Both the position numbers and the translations under genes were made by a program. 64,000 nt of DNA from Theristus sp. LFF4_11 (taxonomy: Eukaryota > Nematoda > Chromadorea > Monhysterida > Xyalidae). The notes under the pieces are model-generated. The model was not told the DNA's origin. It saw only the letters and a list, made by a program, of their open reading frames with translations, and searched no databases. Shown here in pieces: positions 57,100 through 64,000 of this stretch. Within the stretch, counting starts at the first letter, position 1, and each line of letters starts with the position of its first letter. The stretch covers positions 38,032-102,031 of the forward strand of contig JASANC010004838.1 of NCBI GenBank assembly GCA_030248135.1, given 5' to 3'.

Positions 57100-60000
57100 T
57101 CACGCCGTCGCTTTTCGTTTTCGTCGAAACCGTTCTTCCAATTTTCGCGATTTTCTCGGTTCCGGTCGATTTTCGAATTCAATCGAACGCTTTCTTGACG
57201 GCGTTAATTTTGTCTTTTTAGTGTTGTGACCGTCTGATGACTCATCCATTTCCACGTTTTGATGTCCATTTTGCGTTTCGCTCTCTCTTGCGGTCCGTTT
57301 CAATTTATTTTTTCTGCCGTTTTCACCAGCACCGGCCGTTGGCATATCATCCCAAAGAATGTCGTCGTCGTCGTCCGAACAACGGTCCGGCTTCAGGTCC
57401 GGGTTTTCCTCATCGTTGTGCGTTTTTTTCCTCCTCGCGTGTTCCGCGATGGACGGCAGCACCGACTTGAACAGCACGCAGTTCAGGTGGGATTTGCAGT
57501 AAATCTGAATAAAGCGGCGTTTTTTTTGGCGTTTAGCCTAGCCATGTGCGGTGTGTAGTCCGTATGGAGACTTTTGAACGTTCTCTCATTGTCTATTCGG
57601 TTTCTATCGGGAATGCAAAGGAAGACACTCGCGCGTCGACGACAACTGCGCAAAACTGCTGGTGGTGGAAACGAAATGCAACCGAACTGAGGCGTCATAA
57701 TATCTTTAATTCTGGTCCCGCGTCTCAATGCGCGCATAAATGGGTAAGCATGCACGACGCGGGAATTCAAAATTGGCAAAGATATCCTCCGTTCACAAAT
57801 CAGACGCAAGCGCCAGCCTCACCTTGTTCAGTTGTTTTCGCGTGTGCAGGTCGTGTACGATCACAAATCTGTCAACGCCGCAGCCAATCAGCAGCGGCGC
57901 ACCACGGTGACACGCCAAATCGCGAATGGCGCCCGCATAACCGCGGTAGCATTGCACGGTGCTGCCTGAAATGGACTTTATTGGAAGCAGATTCAAAGTA
58001 GATGCGGTTTTTGGATCTCCGAACTACATGCTGTTCATACAACAGTTTTATTGGAGTTTCCTGCTTTTTGCGAAATAAAATGGATGGATGGATGGAAGTC
58101 TGATTTGTGGTCTCGTTGAAATCATCGGTTTAAAAAAAATTTTCGGTTGAGCGAGGAAACAGGCTGATTGATGCTTACACAGCCAATCAGTGCGTTCTGA
58201 CTTTCAATGCAACCAATGAGCGGAGTGGGCTGTCTTAGGCACCCGTAAACGAATGGAAAACCTATGACGCGGCGTCTGGCAGTTATCTTTGTTTATGTTC
58301 GTTAAACACAATCAAAAGAGCAAAAAAAAACAGAAAACCAAGCCATTTATCCAAACGAACTGCTTCACTGTGCAAGGAACTCCATCAAACTTCCCCGCAA
58401 AGCCACCGCTCGCAAACACCACCCACCCACCCGGTTTCCTCCAGTCGATCATCGCCATCGCCCCTCTGTTGCTGCCAACCACGCACGGCGTCACTGGTGC
58501 GCCGGAGTGTGTGCTCGGTGGCACTGCGATCGACGTCAGCGAGTCCTCGCCCCAGAGCACCTCCCTCACGGGTCGGCGCTGTGCGCGCGGGTCGAACAGG
58601 CGAATCTGCGGACGGACGGAAACGATCAATCAATCAATCAAGCGTTCGGGTTCGGTCATTCATTTCATTGTGTCGCTAAAGGCGCATTCATGCACTCGCG
58701 CGCGCTATGAAACGCAGGCGTTCACTTTTAGCACGTGCAGCTGCGATGTTTATGCTCCATGAATACGCAGCGGACGTACACTTAAGGTAAGGTGGATTTG
58801 ATAACAGTCAAGAGTCTGACGCAAATGGGAAGACTAGCCCGAAATTGACAATTCCACGTTTGCAAAACTGCATGTAAAATTGGTTGGCGATTGATTTTCA
58901 CAACTCCATACAGTGTCCATTTCTATCTCCACAAAGCTCACAATTCAGCAAGCGTGGTCTAGGAGGAATCAAACTCAGCGCACCGAATTTAACGTTGACA
59001 AACACGCAGCTGCATGCGACAAAACGACCACCAGTAAACAAACCCTATGATTCGCGGTGCATGTCGTCACCAGCTCTGAATCTTCGACGAACCGCAAATC
59101 GTTCACACAAATTGGCACCTGCAGACGAAGCTCGTCTTCGCGCACCTGGGTTGGTTGGATGCGTGTGCGAAATCGAAAGTTTCTCCAAAAATAACAAAAT
59201 TCTGGTGCGAACACCAAGTAACAAAAATCAAATCAATCTGTCTTCAAAATCCACCCGGCTGATTTGTTTCATCATCACCGCAAATCAGCGTGTTAGACTT
59301 GTGCAAACATGCCGCCCGGTCGGTGAGACAAGACCGAACGTACGATGATTTTCGGCGATGTTTTTCGCCAGGGCTAACCCAGAAAAGCGTACAAACAAAC
59401 ACCATCGAGTGCCCGTCGAGTTTTCGTCTGTCATTACGTGCCTACACACCCTCGGCGGGGCTCGATCCCCCGAGCGCGCAGACAAGAGTCTAACGCACTA
59501 CCACCAGGCCACGCGGGCGACACACATTTTTCATGGTAAACACGGCCTTCTCCGGCGCGTTCACGTCCCACACGGTCAGTCTGTTTCGATCGCCGTGACC
59601 GCCCGTGGCCAGCAGATTGCGTTTCGTTGGACTCGCGCGCATTCGCTGTACGCTCGTGCCTGCCTGTAAATCGGAGAGAGCCATGCAAAAACAAACTCAA
59701 TGGTACAGTCCGATCTGGAAAATATGTGCAACATGACGTGATGGACCAACCAATCAGTGTTGAGAAATTCTCATGAGCAACCAATCAGCGCTAAGCAGGG
59801 TTTTTTTCTCTTCATATTTTTTTTGCGTCAATTGACGCAAACGGTCGAAAATTTTTGCGTCAGCCCAAATATTTTTGCGTCAATAGGACACCAGTCTAAA
59901 TCGAACGAATAACGTTAACGAAACAACATTTCGGCATCTTCAATCAATAAAAGCAGCGTTTTCAACATCTGTGGTCAAATAACAAGCGATTTTGGCACTT

Positions 60001-61507
60001 AATGGGACTCTTTGTTCAATGAAACTATATCAAATTGTAACTTCCTCGCGCAGCGAAAATTTTTTGAAAACAGGTTGTGACAACAACGAATTTTGACATT
60101 TACGCTTTTTAGACGTCATTCAATGTTCATAGGCGTCTATGACGCCTATTCAGATGTAAAAAAACGCAGACGATTAGAAACGGAGCGAACATAAACTTTT
60201 TTTCGGATAAGAGTTTAGTGGACGTATGAACCTTGCCACGCTCAAAACAACAAATTGTTGTAACATCGCGAATCGTTGTCAACAAAATACTGAACAATTC
60301 TGAAAAGCGAACCATGAATCAGCTGACCATCCATTTTATTTGCATGATCGATATTGTCAGACAAATTGTAATGTGTACGTGGTCTGCTCTGCGCCGAAGG
60401 CGCGGAAAATTTTGAACGAAAAAACTAAACAGCTTCGCTCCAAACTCAACATATATTTCAGCTCTTTTCAGAAAAATGGAAGCAAAATTTCTCGATTCAC
60501 TCATCAAACCTGAATAGAGACGAGCGGATCTGCATTCAGCGAGCGGATGTCGTCTGCATCGGACTGCCACACACGAACGGCGCCCGACTGGACACACGTC
60601 GCGACGCGATTGCTGCAATGCAGAAAACTGATGATGTGGTTGGGTGATGATGCTCGGATCTGCCGATCTCGATGGATCTTTGACGACTGTTTCGGTCACC
60701 ACATATGCTGGCAAACAAGCGTGAACGAGAATTACTGTGGGATAACAATAAATCAATCAATCAATCAATCCCAAAAGTGGCTATTATAACGTATCGCAAC
60801 GGACAAATAGAACAGTCAACACAATTTGGACCAAATGTCGTGCGCTCGATTTGTCCGCCAAATTTGTCCGCCACGTGTGTGTTTGTGTGTGTGCGTTTTA
60901 CTTCTCCCCGTGCGCGTGTGCAGTGCACACACGCATGCAATTCTGTCTGGCCAGATTGAAACAAGCCAGATTAAGCCGAGTCCGATTGAGCCGAGCCCGA
61001 TTGAGCCGAGCCAGATTGAGCCGAGCCAGATTGAGACGAGCCCGATTGAGACTGGCCTGATTGAGACCGGAGCCAGATTGAGTCTGGCCAATTTGAGACC
61101 GACCCGCGCTCGATGGGTGCATCGGTGCACTGCACATGCGCCCAAATTGAGTTTTAGCGTTCTAAACAGTCAAACACGCCGCTCCACTACGCGCAAACTG
61201 GCTGACACTAAAAGTGGCATGCCAACTGGCACCTTTGCGCGCTGGCGACCATGCCATGAACGGTTATAGGCAGTGCCTTGTGAATGGTGTGCATTCGTGT
61301 GTCACTCTTCCACACCGTCGACTGGTTTGCACCCGTTTCAACTATTTCATCACCACCACAATCAGCAACTTTCAACAGACAGCACCTGTCCAGCAGCTCC
61401 AGGCCGTTCACGGCGCCGTCGCCGTCGTGCAAACTGAGCACCGTGGTCATGTCGCCGTTGGTCGCATCGAACAGCGAGAGACGTCGGTCCATGAGCGCGC
61501 ATAGAAT
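57100..61507 (-). CDS. WDR74: WD repeat-containing protein 74 (5' end not found)
   Basis: A nucleolar WD40 protein (yeast Nsa1) needed for large-subunit ribosome assembly. Minus-strand exons in order: 61507-61386, 60612-60510, 59663-59526, 59145-59044, 58605-58431, 57965-57823 and 57504-57100, all in phase, 395 codons. Matches to the family: ILCALMDRRLSLFDATNGD, RVATCVQSGAVRVWQSD, VQRMRASPTKRNLLATGGHG, VREDELRLQVPI (human NDWLDLRVPIW), IRLFDPRAQRRPV, VVGSNRGAMAMIDWRK, CYRGYAGAIRDLACHRGAPL + LIGCGVDRFVIVHDL, and YCKSHLNCVLFKSVLPS. The tail is acidic (CSDDDDDILWDDMP) and then strongly basic, a nucleolar-type signal. The first exon, covering the start codon and first WD blade, should lie beyond 61507 and is either outside the window or too diverged to see. 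Confidence 0.93.
57700..57790. repeat. partial dispersed MITE (WDR74 intron)
   Basis: GGTCCCGCGTCTCAATGCGC and GACGCGGGAATTCAAAATTG + GCAAAG match the family at 21596 and 23822. It is truncated on the right. Confidence 0.5.
59343..59517 (-). repeat. tRNA-derived SINE, best-preserved copy (WDR74 intron)
   Basis: In inverse orientation the head reads GTGGCCTGGTGGTAGTGCGT + TAGACTC (A box) and GGGGGATCGAGCCCCGCCGA (B box), followed by GGGTGTGTAGGCACGTAATG and a body ending CTGGGTTAGCCCTGGCGAAA. The promoter boxes are close to tRNA consensus, so this copy defines the family. Confidence 0.82.
60953..61095. repeat. 15-bp minisatellite GATTGAGCCGAGCCC
   Basis: About nine consecutive units of GATTGAG(C/A)C(G/T)(A/G)G(C)C(C/A) with decreasing fidelity toward 61095. 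It lies in a WDR74 intron. Confidence 0.9.
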
Positions 61508-61798
61508 CTACAATGGTGAAATTGAAAAAAAATAAACCAATAAATGTCATCAGGTTTCCTGGCAGCTGTTAACGAAATCGCAAACATTTCTTACCCGGGC
61601 CGTAGGCACGACGGGTCAACTGCCAGTTGAAAACAATAAATCAATGAATGTCATCACGGTTTGCTGGCACCAATCCAACCAACGAAATTTACCCGATCGA
61701 AGGTTTTCTTGTCAAATCAGAGACAACCACACTGAATGAATGATTTTAAGATCCAATGCACCAATGCAACAAAAACCAACGAACGATATCAATCTACC

Positions 61799-62082
61799 GT
61801 GTTTTTGAAGAGCGGGCCCTTGCCATGTGCCAGATAGCAAAACCTGGCTAAAACTAAGTGTCTTGGGGGAGAAGGGGGGCAAACAGAGAATGCGGAATTT
61901 GCCACCACAGTCTCCAGGGATTTAGGAACACAGCCAAATTTTGGTTATTTTTTAAAGAGAAACTGCTAAGAACAACTCATTGTTGAATTACACGTCAAAA
62001 GTTGTCCAGTTTTACTGGTGAATACGTATTTTTCTTTCTACAGTCCATCTGGAAAATATGTGCAACATGACGTAATGACCAA
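61799..62082 (+). repeat. direct duplication, unit 1
   Basis: From GTGTTTTTGAAGAGCGGGCC to CAACATGACGTAATGACCAA, almost identical to 63718-64000, about 1.92 kb downstream. The copies differ by a few bases, such as AAAACCTGG against AAAGCTGG and CTACAGTCC against CTACGGTTT. Confidence 0.92.
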
Positions 62083-62212
62083 CCAATAAGCGCTGAGATT
62101 TGCTCATAACCAACCAATCAGCGCTGAGATTGCTCATGATTAACCAATCAGCGCCGAGAATTGCTATGACCAACCAATTAGCTAGTTGCATAAATTAGCG
62201 AGATAGACTGTA
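62039..62212 (+). repeat. MITE-like element with CCAACCAATCAGCGC tandem core
   Basis: Ends CTACAGTCCATCT and AGATAGACTGTATG are approximate inverted repeats. The core has about four tandem units of a 30-bp sequence based on ACCAACCAATCAGCGCTGAG + ATTGCTCATG. A partial relative is at about 59704-59790. Confidence 0.6.
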
Positions 62213-62819
62213 TGAAATGGACAAAATTTTTGTAAAACACGATTTGCGCTCTGATAGTTTCACGGATCGGTTTTTTGAAAATATCTTAGCTGAACTCAGC
62301 TCGACGAGACGCTTCGAACAAACCTGACTTGCAGAAAAAAATTTAAATTTTTTAATGAAAAAGCCGGATTTTCCCCAACCCTTCTTGTTCTTGTGCTAAT
62401 TTGAATTGCCACATAATGAATGAAATTGGTTTTGTTTCTGCGTCTGCAAACGCATTCAGTCGTACAACCTAAAAACCAATGAAATTGTTAAAAATGATAT
62501 CTTGATCTCAGTGGCTGTGGTGTGGTTTGTTTGTTTTTTGCTCAGTTGTTTTCAGTTCTTCGTTTCAGTTCCCCACTTTTGCAGTCATTTTTCTGCAGAA
62601 AACATGCATTCTGGGATTTTTTTCTCTACCCACCCCTCCTCACGTTTAATGTATGCCAAGTTAACTTATCGATTTCTGAAACACACTGGTATAGCGCCAC
62701 AGCCGTTCTGCCCGTGTTTCACGCACATTTCTATAATGGCACTTTTTTATAGAAGTAATGTTTCTAAATCCGCATAAAAGACCGAATGTGCGAGCAACTT
62801 TTTTAACGTGTTTTTTCTC

Positions 62820-62905
62820 GTTGCAGCCATAGCGCAGCGGTATCGCTCCCGCTTATGAGGGCGGCGGCCTTAGAGGAACGGATCCCATCGTTGCAAGGAA
62901 ACTTT
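62820..62905 (+). repeat. tRNA-like repeat (A-box and B-box remnants)
   Basis: GCCATAGCGCAGCGGTATCG resembles a tRNA D-arm/A box, and GGAACGGATCCCATCGTTGC a degraded B box. The anticodon stem does not pair well, so it is not a functional tRNA. The same start with about 60 bp of common upstream sequence (GAGCAAC … TTTTTTCTC) recurs at about 63180-63235, showing a mobile or duplicated unit. Confidence 0.55.
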
Positions 62906-63717
62906 TAATTTTTTTTATTGTTTTCGGTCAAACTTCGTGCTTGTCAACAAGCTGCGTTCCCCTGACCTATTCCTGACTTCATAAATGAACGGAATAGCCG
63001 AGTAAACATGGCATTTTTCAAGATGCAAGGAGCGCGCGGAATTTGAATGAAAGAAAAAATAGTTTCTAAAAGCCAATTGTGCATCAAATTGATCGGTTTT
63101 TTAAATCTGCGACCAATTCCGCCGTGACGGAGAATACAAGAACTGCCTTATTTATTCGGCCATACTGAAAGACGGAATGTGTGAGCAACATTTTAACACA
63201 TTTTTTCTCATTGTGGCCATATCGCAGGGGTATCGTTTTTGGGGCTTTCTGGTCAGCTAGGACAAAGTTGCGTCTGGTAGTGGGGGGGGGGGGTCCCGTG
63301 ACACCCGATCTACCCCCAAAACCTGGGATCCCTCGTTGGCACCCTCACCCCGCTTCACGACTTGGCACCCCCTGCCAAAATGTCCATATAATCACAATTT
63401 GTTGTTCAAACACCATTTTTTGTTTAAAAATCACAAATTTTTGTTAAAAAAGATGTTTTTTCGCTTTCCATCTGCATAATTTACGAAAAATATAAGGTTA
63501 TTTGTGTTTACAAACAACTATTTTAACGATGTTTTTGAAATTTTAGCGTTTTCATTTCAAACTTGGAATAAGGGGCGGGGGTTCCGGTACATCCCCCAGC
63601 AATCAACCGGCGGAGAGGGTTCAACTTATCCCTCACTCCGTAGGTACACCCTACCTAAAAATGTGGTACCGTTTCTGGTGCGCGTTTTTTCTCTTCGTTT
63701 CAAAAATTCAGACATAG

Positions 63718-64000
63718 GTGTTTTTGAAGAGCGGGCCCTTGCCATGTGCCAGATAGCAAAGCTGGCTAAAACTAAGTGTCTTGGGGGAGAAGGGGGCAAA
63801 CAGAGAATGCGGAATTTGCCACCACAGTCTCCAGGGATTTAGGAACACAGCCAAATTTTGGTTATTTTTTAAAGAGAAACTGCTAAGAACAACTCATTGT
63901 TGAATTACACGTCAAAAGTTGTCCAGTTTTACTGGTGAATACGTATTTTTCTTTCTACGGTTTATCTGGAAAATATGTGCAACATGACGTAATGACCAAC
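63718..64000 (+). repeat. direct duplication, unit 2 (cut by the window end)
   Basis: The second copy of 61799-62082. It runs off the window, so the full length of the repeat is unknown. The unit between the two copies is about 1.9 kb, and the whole may be a tandem array or two insertions of one element. Confidence 0.9.

Larger units (their letters stand above)
61508..64000. other. repeat-rich region without a supportable gene
   Basis: No coding exon is recognisable, including the missing first exon of WDR74. Several repeats fill it (listed separately), with G runs at about 63283-63293 and low-complexity T/A tracts. Confidence 0.5.

Noticed and set aside
62824..62900. Functional tRNA gene
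   Set aside because: The A-box-like start is good, but the anticodon stem does not pair and the T-arm is degenerate. A second degenerate copy nearby shows it is a repeat.

Overview
This window is nuclear DNA of an invertebrate-like animal. The genes are split by many spliceosomal introns of about 0.1-0.8 kb (a few are several kb), the encoded proteins are clearly metazoan, and introns and spacers are full of short DNA transposons, tRNA-derived SINEs and satellites. I cannot name the species. Splice acceptors lying just upstream of several start codons, together with close same-strand spacing, hint at a lineage with spliced-leader trans-splicing (nematode, flatworm, rotifer or similar), but that is inference. 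Exon borders were found by reading GT/AG sites, checking that codon phase carries across each junction, and comparing with remembered family sequences. No alignment was run.

Layout. 0.5-2.5 kb (+): C-terminal exons of an unrecognised Arg/Ser-rich protein. 3.3-6.5 kb (+): DBR1, the lariat debranching enzyme. 7.0-9.2 kb (+): an RBM18-like RRM protein, not visible as one ORF but phase-consistent over four exons. 9.2-10.7 kb: a hAT transposon copy with an 8-bp target duplication. 11.5-20.3 kb (+): RECQL (RecQ1 helicase), whose second intron holds a 4-kb foldback-like element carrying a second hAT copy and a TA-flanked MITE. 20.6-30.6 kb (+): INTS2 of the Integrator complex in about 17 exons. 30.6-35.0 kb: spacer. 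35.0-45.7 kb (+): a polyglutamine-rich C2H2 zinc-finger protein of about 14 exons, with an antisense tRNA-Leu(CAG) gene in one intron. 45.7-50.0 kb: T-rich spacer or long 3' UTR. 50.0-54.0 kb (-): POLR2K (RPABC4), whose intron contains a TIR element and a 149-bp satellite. 54.5-56.0 kb (+): TMEM254, divergent from POLR2K. 57.1-61.5 kb (-): WDR74, with its 5' exon not found. 61.5-64.0 kb: repeats only.

Most of the recognised genes act on RNA: lariat debranching, an RRM protein, snRNA/mRNA 3'-end cleavage and attenuation, an RNA polymerase subunit and a ribosome-biogenesis WD40 protein. The first five genes all lie on the plus strand, and RECQL and INTS2 are separated by only about 340 bp from stop to start, so co-transcription is possible. 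The most notable structure is the nested transposon in RECQL intron 2. Its inverted arms consist largely of a 15-16-bp minisatellite, and one arm preserves the empty target site of the MITE inserted in the other.
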